A stretch of DNA of 64,000 nt from Phorcus lineatus (GCA_921293015.1 OV121088.1:32215645-32279644), one strand, 5' to 3'. Numbered from the stretch's first letter, positions 52,846 through 64,000 are shown. Program-made: numbers and translations. Notes: generated from the sequence alone by a model not told the origin.

Positions 52846-53016
52846 ATGTCCACCAGCTATTCAGAAAGCGAGATATCATTATCTATGGAATGTGTCTCAT
52901 CATGTTCAGAAACGCTAATTTCAATTGACGGGGACGATACTTTTCCTTACTTATATGAGCCAAATGACAGTTCGAGTGGCACAGAAACAGAAGAGACGAT
53001 TTTTTGTGTGTTTTAA
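52846..53016 (+). CDS. Small unassigned ORF, 56 codons
   Basis: ATG at 52846, stop at 53014-53016; Ser/Glu/Asp-rich with FPYLYEP near residues 33-39. The acidic stretch followed by a PYxxEP motif loosely recalls the start of P2X7-like-domain proteins that are repeated in invertebrate genomes, but that is only a resemblance. Upstream 52430-52745 is CpG-rich with TGACGTG and CCCGGAAGT, which could be a promoter. It may be a first exon or chance. Confidence 0.25.
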   Translation: MSTSYSESEISLSMECVSSCSETLISIDGDDTFPYLYEPNDSSSGTETEETIFCVF

Positions 53017-53582
53017 TTTCTTTTGGCATTTTCAATTTAATTTTTATGCTATTACAACAAAACTCAGAATTTACTATTAATGCTAAATTGCATTGGACCG
53101 ATTATTTTAAAAAACAATTCTCCATTATATTTATATATTTTTTCAGTCAACAGAAATAATAACAATAAAATTGAAGGTATTATTGACCATGGATTATTTG
53201 AATATGATATCCATATTTTTATGTATTTTGGCGTTCACACAATTTTCTAAATGTAATGCAGGCATGTAGTGTATGGTGAGTGAGACATTATTGTTGATAT
53301 CGTCGTAAGAATAGCTAAGTGGAAGTCAAATCCTATCACATTTGTAGGTCATACATCATAAATGTACATCCAAAGATAATTTCCTGGGTCCCGTTGCACA
53401 AAACTCTAAGGTAGCCTTAAGTCACTAAGGTTAACCTTGAATTTAAGTTGTTCATCAATTACGACGTCTGCCAAATGTTTTCACAACAATCAAATTGGTT
53501 TAACTAGTTTGTTTGTTTTTTTATGACAGGTGGCCGTTATGTACGAAGCTCCAGAAGGGACATGGTAAAAAAAAATTTATTT

Positions 53583-53695
53583 TACGTACGTACGTAGTAT
53601 TATCACGTACGTACGTGATAATATTACGTACGTACGTAGTAAAATACCACGTACGTACGTAATGTTATTACGTACGTACGTAATAACTAAATTTG
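53583..53695. repeat. Left array of ACGTACGTACGT palindromes (5)
   Basis: Five copies of the 12-bp palindrome ACGTACGTACGT separated by AT-only spacers, period about 20-24 bp, directly inside the left TIR of the 3055-bp transposon. Confidence 0.97.
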
Positions 53696-54464
53696 AATGT
53701 TGTAAGCTTAGGAGCTGTCGATAGAAAGCGCTAGTAAGCAGAAACTTATCTGAGTCAACTCAGTTCTGTCATGGATTCAGAAAATATTTATTTTGATTGA
53801 TAATTGAGAGGTCAGATAAGAAATAACATATGATATTATAAGCAGTCACCACACAGCGTGTGTAGCAAGTGACAAACACAAACCACGTGGTAGGTAAATG
53901 ATGAACACAGCCTCACTAAGCTGCTATGAACATTTAATTTCCTATCTTGCAATCTCATTAGAAGGCGATTGAGTAGCAGTGGTCTTTTTGCAAACCTATA
54001 AGTACTCTATCTATCAATAATCTTGGATATATATACAAGAAATAGAGTATGGCTCGGTTTAACTTTTTTTGGAGTTATCTCCCGTTGTACGGTTATTGCA
54101 CTTCAAGACATAAAGAATGTTCATGAGACAGACTTCTGACATAAACAAAGGCATTTTATTTTTTTCAGCAAACAGTATACAACAAGAGTCTTTAGTGAAA
54201 GTCATTCAAACTCAAGCTAGTAACTAGCCTTCTAAGCGGTCATGGGCAAGAATTGATGTCTCGACAATTCTTGAATTGCCGGCTACATTAACAAAATGTC
54301 GCCTAAAATAAATTATGTCTAATCAGCTATGTAATCACTTGTTAATTTCTCTTTCTTTAAAATACTTCTGACCTAAAAGAATATTTGAAAAAAGACGTTT
54401 TATAACAAAATAATATCTATTGAAACACTCACTTTGTTAAATGTCCAATAGAAAATAACATATA

Positions 54465-54802
54465 TACCGTAGATCCTTGAATAATTATCAAGCGCTTATT
54501 AATTTCAACCACCGATTTGACTTTTAAGAGGCAGGCAAAATAATGAAACAAAAACATCATCATCATCGCGAATTGTATATTGAAACATTAAAATAGACTC
54601 TATTACTGTTCTCAAAATATGCATATATTATAAAAAGCCAGAAAACATAGAAAAAGGTGATATTCAAAATGTTTTTCACAATGCTCAAGCAAACCAAGCA
54701 AGGCAAGGCAGGCGATTATTCATTTTAACGAGATCTTAGACCCGGCCTATACTGAAAGCAGGCGATTATTAACGACAGGCGATTATTCAAGGATTTACGG
54801 TA
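54465..54802. mobile_element. 338-bp TIR MITE, TACCGTAxATCCTTGAATAAT ends
   Basis: Left TACCGTAGATCCTTGAATAA, right reverse complement TACCGTAAATCCTTGAATAA. GGCAGGCGATTATT is repeated inside the right end. Nested within the 3055-bp transposon. Confidence 0.88.
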
Positions 54803-56111
54803 TGTCGTAATTAAAGAACCGGCTACGTTGATTGATCGCCGTCTATAATAAGTGTTTGCATTTGTCGGTAACTTGCTAAAGATTACATTACTCTAATTGA
54901 AGAAAGAAGAAATTGAAAAAAATTAGATATATTTTCCCAAGATTATGCTCCTTATCATATCATCTAACAAGCATTTGCAACAGCATTTGTTAAAATATGG
55001 CCTCTTAATAACGCAAAGGATGGTGTAAGCATCACCTTGATTAAACCTTCACTTTTCATCACCATATTATATTTTTTATCGAGGCATTGCATTTTTTTGT
55101 ATTGATTTTAGCAGAGAAATATAGAACAAAATGAAGGACACATACATATTACAAGCTTTCAGTAAAAACTAGAATTTGTATGATATGTATGTTTTGATTT
55201 GTTCGAAAATGACCCATTTAAAGTAACTTCACGTTGTGAAATCATATTCACATTCGAGCAACAGTAGTCAATCACACTGTCACATCCAAGGAAGGAAACT
55301 CTTCATTTAAGATACTATATTTTCATTTCGTAGTATGTCTTCAAGGATGATAAGTAAAAAAACGGGTTTATGTTTTAAAAATAACATCATTTAGACAGAT
55401 ATAATACAGTCAAATATTTATTGTTACAACAAATATTGTAAATTTATTTGTTTGCATCACACTATAAGTGAAAATCTAAGTTTCACTTTTAGTTTACTTA
55501 TAGTGTAATGATTGTTGCTGAAAAATTAGCTAATTTAAGAGCACATGTAGTCACATAAGCTTCGTATTCTTGCAGAAAAATACGTATCATTCTTTTCAGT
55601 TGACTCGCAAATTATGATTTGACTAAAGCAACTATTCTAAACATTATTAAACGTTATTATTCGACATTTGTTTCTACAAAAAAGGAAAGTGTCAAATCCA
55701 CATATATTACGACTAAATATGTAATGGTGGTGATTTCATACCAACATTGACTATTGTAAATCCTTGTGTCAAAACTTTTATACGAGAAAAGATTAGTTCA
55801 TTGTATAATATATTGACATTAATAAACAATTTACAAATTAAATTGGATTTCACTCAAACTAAATGAACAAAGTATTAATCATGTGGAGAAATGAGAAAGC
55901 TATTCGACTGTTGAATTAAATCGTCAAGGACATTTTGTTGAGATTATTATCTTCACTTTTCATATCACAATTTACGCATTTTCAAGTCGTATTACAATTA
56001 CAACTCAAGATTCGACAAAGCATCTTTCCAGGGTCCCAGTTTGTCCATCACTAGACATACGCCCATCACTCAATTTATATTCAATCGGGATCTTCTCATT
56101 TCTGCTATGAG

Positions 56112-56357
56112 TTACATAAACTCTTTCGATACTACTCTATCAAAAATCTCTAGGTTCAGCTGAAGGGTTTTTTCGATTTGTGCAATAGCATATCTGTCAT
56201 CTGAATGCTTACGTCGATACAGACGTAGTCCTTTCAAAATGCGTTTCAGAGGTCTATTGCTTGCTACTATCCGGTGTTTTGCAGCTAGGAAATAAAGCAT
56301 TTCAGTCTTGTTAAAACCCAGATCGAAGTAGAGTCGAACAATTATGTCCCTCTCCAT
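56112..56357 (-). pseudogene. Transposase N-terminal remnant (HTH region)
   Basis: 81 residues from MERDIIVRLY to SKEFM. The first 60 match the expected start of integrase-core transposases (Y-F-x-L-G-F, KRILKGLRLYRRKH). The family continues for several hundred residues; here the frame stops, and the downstream 2.4 kb shows no DDE core that I recognise. It could also be exon 1 of a spliced or decayed transposase. Confidence 0.6.
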
Positions 56358-56391
56358 GTTTAGATCTACTTCCTCCTTAAATCCTAAAGTA

Positions 56392-56556
56392 TCACGTACG
56401 TACGTGTTATTACCACGTACGTACGTGTTATTATCACGTACGTACGTATTAGCTTACTACGTACGTACGTGTTATTATTACGTACGTACGTGATATTTAT
56501 TACGTACGTACGTGATGATATCACGTACGTACGTAATAATAACACGTACGTACGTA
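56392..56556. repeat. Right array of ACGTACGTACGT palindromes (8)
   Basis: Eight copies of ACGTACGTACGT with AT-rich spacers (period about 20-23 bp) directly inside the right TIR of the 3055-bp transposon. Confidence 0.97.
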
Positions 56557-57464
56557 AAAAAATTTTTTTTTACCATGTCCCTTCTGGAGCTTCGTAGTTA
56601 TGTAATCCTATCGCATTCAATTTCAATTCTTGATTTAATGGTCTCTAATTATACCTTTTGAATTTTAACGCCTTGGACCCGCCAAGCGGAATATATGTCC
56701 TGTCATAATGGCGTAACTCTTGGCATTCGACTGGTACTTAGTTTATTGTCACGGCGTCCAGTCATTTTGAACCAATGAACTTGTAGAATATATATTCAAC
56801 CAATAAATTAAGAGAAGGAGATTTGGCTCATGCACCTCTAAGGACGATGACACACATTTAAAAAAGTACATCGTGAATAACGGGACCCAACATTCTTTAG
56901 CATTACATAGGATGTTTCTAACGCTTGCGTCAGGTATGTTTTCATGTCATTTAATGTTAAATTCAAAGACAGAGATATTGCAACACGGTGTGAGATGTTA
57001 TACTAGATAAGAATATGATATGTGTTAGTTAAATACAAACGAATATTCCAATAAGTACTAAGTTGTCATGAAAGTGAAGTGAAACAAAATTATTTGTTCT
57101 ATAGTCATTAAAAAAGTTTCCACATTGTCTCCCGTTTTTTACAAAAACCTTCATTTTTTTCGAGACAATTTATAACTTCATATCGATAAATACATGTTGT
57201 AACACTACGTGATATCCCATTGTAATTGGATCTCTCACCGACCAAGTTCTTTACCTTTTTGATATAAACCCACCCAAGAAAACCGCGTCCAAGGATTGTC
57301 ACAGTCTAATTAAGATGGATTTGACGACTGAGAGGGAAAGTTGATATCATGAAGCTGTCATATATCGTATTTTGGAATTCTTTCGGTTATGCTATTGCCT
57401 CTATTTTGCTGTTGAATTAGCTTAAAAATACAGAGAAAATCAAAGGGCTGGGCTTTCAGCTGCC

Positions 57465-57550
57465 CACTAGCACGTCACACACTGGGCGTGGCTTCGAGTC
57501 ATGCTTCGGTGATTTTGTGTAAGCGTTCGCCAGTCTCATTAGGCGGCTAT
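57465..57550 (-). repeat. Right member of the distant inverted pair
   Basis: Inverted relative of 52430-52480 with an extra block of about 13 bp (CGAAGCCACGCCCAG-like) between the shared parts. Outward similarity continues (GCCTAAT ... GGCGA). Confidence 0.6.
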
Positions 57551-57559
57551 CCAAAACAG

Positions 57560-58230
57560 GGGTATAAAAGGTCTCCTAGTAGTCGAATTAAAGCGTTTAT
57601 TTTCAAAATTTTTGGCTCTATTGATTGATATAAGTGAAGCGAATACAGATACTAATTTGTAATAATAAAATGCATGCGTTACTTCTCCTCTTTAAATTTA
57701 CTTTGTTGATTATGCAATGGCTATTGAAACAAACAATAATATCAATTCCCTATATGATTATCACTTAAAACATTTACAATCAGATTTAATTCCAACTCTG
57801 TATAAATTAAAGTTCAAAAAAGTTACTGAATAAAGACACATTATGAATAATGATCTAAAATTGAACAAAAAATGAGGAAAAACAATGGCTGCTTAATCAT
57901 TGAAGAAACTTATTGCAGACAAGAAAATGATTTTCTAGTTAAGTTTTGAGAGCTGCATTGATCCTAATTTGATTCAAAACTTGTGTTCATTTGAATCAGA
58001 TGTACCAGGTTTGAGTGCAATTTCTTTTCAAATTCATTAAATCATACTGATTTGTTCACCTTTTAAATTATTGCTTTGACTGACCATTATTTCAGACATC
58101 TGATCATGGCCCAGACAAAAACAGTTACATGAACAATTCTTCTAAATTTTACTTTATTTTGATTCTCCGCCATAAAAATTGGATTTCTTTGCTCTCAAAT
58201 CCGATACAATGTTGAAATGTGTACTCCATG
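57560..58230. other. Non-coding flank left of the RNASEH2A 3' end
   Basis: AT-rich, no ORF or repeat recognised. Confidence 0.5.
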
Positions 58231-58538
58231 TTTCTTGAACAAAGATGTATCCTGAAGGGTTAAGCTTACTTTGCTAAGAGAAGAGTTTAAGAAGGTGATG
58301 CATATATCCCCAGAATTTGTGGGGATGGTGCATGTACTCTGATTGGTCCCTTAGTACAAGGAACCTCTCTTAAAGCTTTGAGAAGCTTACGTTCTTAAAG
58401 ATAAGAAGAGCACTCAAATTTTTTTTAGGGACAGATGATTCATGCCACTATGGATGTCTTATGAGGTACTTCTTTCAAAATCGATTTATTCTTAATTTCT
58501 TGACAATAACATCAAAACATAAATCACAGTATAATTTG

Positions 58539-58544
58539 TTTATT
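58539..58544 (-). terminator. RNASEH2A poly(A) signal
   Basis: AATAAA on the minus strand, 42 nt past the stop. Conserved in the duplicate exon at 48984-48979. Confidence 0.55.
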
Positions 58545-58585
58545 TACTCAAAATCAAATATTTACAAAAGACAAGCCATAATTGA

Positions 58586-61500
58586 TCATAAAGCTGCTAC
58601 TTGGGTAATGGATCGGTCAGTGAAGAATCTGTGTTTCTGTAACCTGGGATCTTCGTCTTTCTTCTTGAAGAAGGAAGTAATTGCAGCCTTCCCAGAAGCT
58701 TTATTTTCATCTTCATCATCGTCTTCCCTGCAACAGTTGATAATAAATTACAACAGGATGAAGACTGGTTATCTATTGCTTACCTTTGAGATACTCTTGG
58801 TCACTGAAGAATCAAATATGTGGATACTCTACAGAGTGTTTCTTGTAAACTTGAGATAAGAGAATGATATCTGTAATTCTTAGATATCTCCTGTATAACT
58901 GAATAAAATCTTGTCACATTTCATTAGAGACATTGGGGTTTTTAACAGTAAGGGCTATAGGGCAAACTGACCGAGGTTCGGACAGTGTATCGATTCAAAT
59001 GTTTTGAAACTCTGCATTATAAAAGATCATTTGAATAATGTAAATATGAGCAAACCAAATTATCAAAAAGTAATATTTATTTTGGATTTCTATCTTAAAA
59101 TACATGGATCTTTTATTTGTACATCATAGCAAAAGATCGATTAGACATACTACCTACAATCAATTGTCTATTTAATGAAAAATATAAATTTATATACTAG
59201 AAATTCATATTTCAAAACAAATATATTGCTGACATTGCAGGTATTATTGCATCAGTTACTAGTCGAAAGTGTCCGAAGTTTGGGCGACCTCGGGTGGTGT
59301 CCGAACCTCGGTCAGTTGGCCTTAATCAGTGTTACTATTTGTCCTGAGCTTGCTGATCTCTTCTCCAACAAGCCCCATCTGAAATTAACCAGCAATTGGC
59401 TGGCGGGCAGGCAGCTATTTCGAACATTGATTGGCAAGTAGCAATTATAAGGAGAGTAAAGACTATCAAATTAAGCTGCAGGAAGCTAAAGAGTTAGCAC
59501 AGAAAGGCCTAGGAGGCAGCAAGGCTTTAAGTAACCAGTGAATGCGTCTGGCCGGAGTCATGGCTAGTGAAGAAGTTTTGTCCTTACCATCGAACAGGGA
59601 CACATTCCTTGTCAATGATTAGAGAGGCTGTGGACCAACTGAAACGGATAAAGTCGGAAAATCCGAACACCGGGTCCAGGTACTCAGACAGAAACTTCTT
59701 GGTGCCTGGATCTGGAAACAATAATTTTTTTTCACACCTGAAATTTCTCACAATTGAGCTATCATAATTCAATATCACATAAACTTTGACCCATCAAAAT
59801 ATAATCATAAATGATTGATTTCATGACACGCTAACTCATAATCCTCATTTTTGTTATTACACATACATTTTCTCACTGGATTTTGGATTGTGCTTGCTAT
59901 GGGGGTCAAGGTCGACAGTAAAAATATCAAATGCAAGTTTTACTATGTTGGTTACCTGAAAAATTATCAGATTCAAATTTCAAAAGGAGAAAATACTTGT
60001 CATGAGTAAAAGATGATGAAATGACATTTAAACATTCTCGTATCTTATTGATATAACCTGGGACAAAAACTCAAATTGTTTCATATTTTTATACAAAGAC
60101 GGTGAAAAATAACCAAGACATCGTAATTCATATGTGCACCTATCAATATCACTTAGCAAACAATGTATCATCTTGACTTCATCTACATCCTCTTACATGA
60201 CGTCATGAAACAACTCTTCATATTTTTGTGCTAGAAGGCTGTTTTTCTGTCTTCTTTGATGTTAACTAAATAAATTATTTCTCTCAAAAGCTGTTTTTTG
60301 ACTTTTCTCATTTGGATTATACAAACATTTATCCTCACAGAAAACACATAACACACTTGATCGTCAGGGGCAGATACAAGATTTTCATTTGGGAGGGGTG
60401 CACCCTTTGGGTGTCACAAGTACAACTAATGATTATTATCATCACAGAATAATTACTCTAATCAAAGAATGAGTGTCCATGGGGAAATAAGCATATTTAC
60501 TGAATTAATGTTCCATTCCATACACTTTTCTTGAATATTTTATTTTTCAGACTAATTACAACTACCAAAGGTAGCTATATATGGAACTCTTTAGGGAGAG
60601 TTGTGCACCCCATGAACCCTCCCTCTTAACCTGCCAATGCTTGTATAGTATTCCCATCAAGTCCTCATACCTGCAGGATAGCCGGACCCATACACCAGCC
60701 CTTCCTTCTCAATCCCTTCTCGGAACTGCCACGCCTTCACCGCCTGGTCTCTCCCCACCTAGAAGTTGTAATAATTTGAAATTTTATATCTTATATCAGC
60801 AAGATTTTACAAAGACAAACATTCATGATATATACATGAACATATGAATAACATATTATCTTTCATGGTGACTACAATTACAGCAAACAACAGTTTAAAC
60901 AGACAAACATTTGATATATAGACTGTGTAATGTGTTTATTCAAAGGCATATATAATCTGTTTGGAGAGTGTTATTTTTAACTGGTCGTTGACAGAAAATA
61001 TACTACAGTTTAAAATTAATTTTTGTAAAACAAATTTGAATCATCTGAAAAGCTGTCACAGTGAGGGGTCATTGGGTCAACTTATCAATAAATCAGAATC
61101 TTCAGCAACTAAGGAGTATGAAGACAAGGTTTCAGCTTTCTAGGCATTTTACATTCAAGGTCACACTATCAACGATAACATTTCATGTAACAATCAAACG
61201 TGTTTATAGTTAATAAAGCATTCTATGAATTAGAATCCCAGTTCTAATCGTCTTGCTCCTGGAGAAGTAAAGGGTCCAAATATTCAAATTAAAAAACTCA
61301 TTAGTCAAGGAGTCTGTACACAAGATTTCAGATTTCCTGAGTCAATGGTTCAAGAATGCAAGATGCAAGAATCCATGCAATGGAAGCATAAGCACTCTCC
61401 TGCACCCAAGACGTTCAGAACTTACCTTTGCACAAATACTGGCTCCACTGACTATAGGATAGGTAGAGTAGTCCATGACTTACCTTTGCACAAATACTGG

Positions 61501-63992
61501 CTCCACTGACTATAGGATAGGTAGATTAGTCCATGACTTACCTTTGCACAAATACTGGCTCCACTGACTATAGGATAGGTAGAGTAGTTCATGACTTACC
61601 TTTGTACAAATACTGGCTCCACTGACTATAGGATAGGTAGAGTAGTCCATGACTTACCTTTGCACAAATACTGGCTCCACTGACTATAGGATAGGTAGCG
61701 TCGGCCTTCTTGGCCACTGTTATGTCAATGTTTGGAAAGATTCCCTTAAGCTTTGCTTGGTACTTTCCAGGATCTCCAACTGTGTCTACATAAACCTATA
61801 AATGAAGCAAGTAGGTAACCTTTAAGTAAAACATTCAGTGAAATAGATCTAGGAATAGAATCTCTGCAAAACTACTGATGAACAATTAACTTAAAACACA
61901 GATATCATTTCAACAAGGTGTTAATAGCTTCACACTGTGCCATATTTATTTCCGAACAAATAATCTTAAAACAGCACACAGATTTAATTTCATCAAGACG
62001 TTAATAGCTTTACAGTAAATTTCATGAATTAAAAATTGTACTCATTGAATTACTTGAGACAATTATTACTTAAATCTTAAATGTGTTAAGCATATTCTGA
62101 CGCTCCAAGTTCTTGATATTCATTGCTTATTGACTAGAAAATATGGTAAAGCTCAGCTAAACTTTGTGTTAAAGTAAAGAATAAACAACCAGACAAACGA
62201 GTAATATATTACCTCTGTGATATTTGCACCAAGATTCAAGGCCTTCTGTAGCAGTCCAATGGCAGAGTCGTGTGACAGAGCATTCAGGTTATATTTACTT
62301 CTGTAAATTATCAATGAAAAAAAGTCACATCATATTCAAATGTTTATCTTTCTCAACAAGATTTTCAAAAATAGATTAAAGAATACTAATTTATTTTCAA
62401 CAAGTGTAATCTAATGTTCAACCACAATGGCATCGATACTTACTCTCAGAAAATCTACCATTTCTTGGTTTGTACGCCAAGCATTCAAAATTACGATTAC
62501 GATGTCTTCAAATAATTAAAAATTAATGTCAAATGACAAAGGGACGCACAGCAATCAACCTTCACCTACTCTAAGACAGAGGACTCATTCTTTCCATGTA
62601 AACTCTGTCACAAGTAAGCCATATTTATTGGATTCTTTCAAAATCTCTTCGAGGAAACATCTTCATTCACTCACAACAGCTTACTATCCCTTTCACCCAA
62701 AAGAATTTGGTAACAAATAAGTTTTTGAGCCTAATATCAGCCCTGAAATGGCTGGTTAAGAATTGATTATTCTATGTTGGGAGAGAACCGGCAGTGAATA
62801 ATTTATTTTACTTGTTAGACAGGCCTAAGCTAACCTTCTCAGCATACTGTTAGAGATGTAGTTTGGAGAGAGTATTTCTATAATCCAGCCCACAGTCTCT
62901 GATGCCTCTTTGATCTTCTCAAACATGGACTCTCTCTGCTCCTCACTCAGTGTTTTGGAATCTGATAGATAATCAAACTGTTACTGATTGGAGCTCATAA
63001 TCTTTACACTGAGTGGTGGACTAAGTATCACTGCATTGGTCCTTGATCTGGGTATGACTTCAATTGTGTGTAACCTAAAACTGTTCAGTGCAGTTCATTT
63101 TTTTGATTGCTTTTCATGTAGTTGATCAAATTATTCAATCAAAGAATCTTGTGGAATAAATTTCCAATATGTGCAATAGTTTTTTGGGGGATATTGGAGA
63201 TTATATATCATGAAATGTAAAGCCCTGTTTTCGTACATGAACATATGGTGGTTTTAAACAATACCAACCAACTAATTTAATCATTAAGTGAAAAAATTAG
63301 TAAACATAACAATGTGTAACAATAGGATCATGAACAGCATCCAATCTGAATATAGATAGTTATTGTTGCACTAGATAATAACCCTTAAATTTACCTGCTA
63401 AACCCATTTCCTTAAGTTTTTCTTGTTGTGACAGTGGACAAAAGGCAATGCCATACACCATCGGACCTGTTGTTAAAGAGAGATTTTACACATCACTTCA
63501 GACATCTTCTTGAAATAATTATTGGTAAAAAGTTCTCGCTAACCATTGTACAAAATATCAATAATTTGAACTGTAGTGAGTGACAGCGACCTTGACAATA
63601 ATGTTTAATGTTCACTGTCACCAAATTTGAAGACATTGGGTGCAAAGAAAACCATTCATTAATTAAAACCAAGTTCCTCATGCAGCTTTGCGGTAGAAAG
63701 AAGCAGCCTTCAAGAAAAGCTGCTTGCCAACCAGCCAAATATGCTTGTTAATGTTAATTTCAGATAAAAGGTTATATTGTTGAAGTTCAGCAGCTTGGGG
63801 CGTGTTAAACGCATAATCGTTTCAAATATTGGAGACGTTTTTACAACTGAATATGCCATTCGCACCTAAAACAGGCCCTCTTCCCGCTTCATCGATTCCT
63901 AAACAACATGGTTCTGTTTTGCAAATCTCTGGAATTTCTGATTTGACGATGAAGTTCTTCGTTCGATCAGCTTCGTACCCGCTTTGATCCAT
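58586..63992 (-). CDS. RNASEH2A: Ribonuclease H2 subunit A, 8 exons
   Basis: Catalytic subunit of RNase H2, which cuts RNA-DNA hybrids and starts ribonucleotide excision repair. Exons (minus): 63992-63866, 63466-63395, 62961-62835, 62300-62213, 61795-61658, 60758-60671, 59711-59588, 58727-58586. Phases close to 301 aa (human 299). Catalytic acidic residues are visible: D34 and E35 in [10 protein letters not shown]142 in VYVDTVG, D170 in [14 protein letters not shown] near 207-212 holds the conserved Tyr211. The C-terminus carries a PCNA-interacting motif, K268-A-A-I-T-S-F-F, after an acidic run, matching human KITSYF. A poly(A) signal (AATAAA on the minus strand) is at 58544-58539. The start codon is 8 bp from the window edge, so the promoter is outside. 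The exon 5 donor is repeated five times in a 58-bp array, and the last exon has a second copy near 49.1 kb. Confidence 0.96.
58960..59321. mobile_element. 362-bp TIR MITE, GGCxAACTGACCGAGG ends
   Basis: Left GGGCAAACTGACCGAGGTTC and right GAACCTCGGTCAGTTGGCC are inverted (GTTCGGACA shared inside). It lies in RNASEH2A intron 7. The duplicate at 49.4 kb reads straight through this point, giving an empty site. Confidence 0.9.
59378..59431. mobile_element. Solo end of the hAT-like family at 15729-16340
   Basis: AGCAATTGGCTGGCGGG followed by CAGCTATTTCGAACATTG parallels the right end GCTGGTGGTTATTTCGAACGCTG of the nested element. No left end found. Confidence 0.45.
60364..60640. mobile_element. 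Possible decayed hAT-like MITE
   Basis: Left GTCAGGGGCAGATACAAG with GGGAGGGGTGCACCC; right holds GTGCACCCCATGAACCCTCCC in inverse. The match is short and no target duplication is visible. RNASEH2A intron 6. Confidence 0.3.
61250..61380. repeat. Fragment of the 145-bp array unit
   Basis: Contains CTCCTGGAGAAG and GTCAAGGAGTCTGTACACAAGATTTCAG, which parallel the unit's GGAGAAGAAG and CCAAGGAGTCTACACACAA. RNASEH2A intron 5. Confidence 0.5.
61421..61710 (-). repeat. 58-bp x5 tandem array over the exon 5 donor
   Basis: CTTACCTTTG starts at 61421, 61479, 61537, 61595 and 61653, exactly 58 bp apart. On the minus strand each unit holds the last ~40 nt of RNASEH2A exon 5 (ASICAK codons) plus its donor AAG|GTAAGTCATG. 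Only the donor at 61658 keeps the frame. Confidence 0.97.
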
Positions 63993-64000
63993 TTTGATGA

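Larger units (their letters stand above)
53542..56596 (-). mobile_element. 3055-bp IS3EU-type DNA transposon, probably inactive
   Basis: Ends are inverted repeats: TACGAAGCTCCAGAAGGGAC at 53542 and its reverse complement ending at 56596, followed in both by CATGGTAAAAAAAAATTT. Flanking GTTATG (53536-53541 and 56597-56602) is a perfect 6-bp target duplication. A 6-bp duplication with TAC...GTA ends fits the IS3EU superfamily (from memory). Inside the right end on minus, an 81-codon frame (56357-56112) has MERDIIVRLYFDLGF and PLKRILKGLRLYRRKH, resembling the helix-turn-helix N-terminus of an integrase-core transposase family. No catalytic integrase domain is seen, so it is likely non-autonomous. 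A 338-bp MITE (54465-54802) is nested inside. Confidence 0.85.

Noticed and set aside
53542..56596. Reading the 3-kb element as a Polinton because of its 6-bp duplication
   Set aside because: No polymerase, capsid-like or retroviral-type integrase genes, size far too small, and TAC...GTA ends fit IS3EU better.
53391..56891. GGGTCCCGTT at 53395 and inverted AACGGGACCC near 56879
   Set aside because: Only about 11 bp match and no extended arms; not enough to call an element around the IS3EU-type transposon.
58461..58859. 132-codon plus-strand frame, similar to the one at 48.9 kb
   Set aside because: Antisense of RNASEH2A exon 8; the similarity between the two comes from the duplication, not from a gene family.

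Overview
The window looks like nuclear DNA from a lophotrochozoan invertebrate, most likely a mollusc and probably a gastropod. The genes are animal genes split into many short exons with canonical GT-AG introns. The DNA between them is AT-rich and full of small inverted-repeat DNA transposons, tRNA-derived SINEs and short gtgagtgag-type repeats of a kind I associate with gastropod genomes. The species assignment is an inference. I see no bacterial operons, CRISPR array or plasmid-like structure.

Five protein-coding genes could be assembled exon by exon with every reading phase closing. (1) 753-10530, minus: beta-TrCP/FBXW11 (Slimb), the F-box/WD40 substrate receptor of an SCF ubiquitin ligase, 11 exons, 532 aa. 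(2) 17663-25990, plus: RPP30, a protein subunit of RNase P/MRP, 11 exons, 284 aa. (3) 27594-37577, minus: an inactive rhomboid (iRhom/RHBDF), 10 exons, 854 aa. (4) 41872-45305, minus: a PAP2-type lipid phosphate phosphatase of the PLPP4/5 group, 7 exons, 277 aa. (5) 58586-63992, minus: RNASEH2A, catalytic subunit of RNase H2, 8 exons, 301 aa; its start codon is 8 bp from the right edge. RPP30 and iRhom converge tail to tail, with candidate poly(A) signals about 100 bp apart. The genes do not form one pathway: they cover ubiquitination, tRNA processing, membrane-protein trafficking, lipid dephosphorylation and removal of ribonucleotides from DNA.

The accessory DNA is the more unusual part. 46-58 kb holds two decayed Tc1/mariner copies, a second intact copy of the RNASEH2A last exon (49028-49169), and a 3055-bp transposon (53542-56596) with a 6-bp target duplication, TAC...GTA ends and arrays of ACGTACGTACGT palindromes, which I assign to the IS3EU group. 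Two minisatellites sit on splice sites: a 58-bp x5 array that multiplies the RNASEH2A exon 5 donor, and a 60-64 bp array that runs into the RPP30 exon 5 acceptor. An 11-unit, 145-bp tandem array fills an iRhom intron. A hAT-like element is nested in a SINE at 15.7 kb with an 8-bp target duplication. I found no clearly novel multi-gene system; the candidates for a second look are transposon structure and exon or splice-site duplication.
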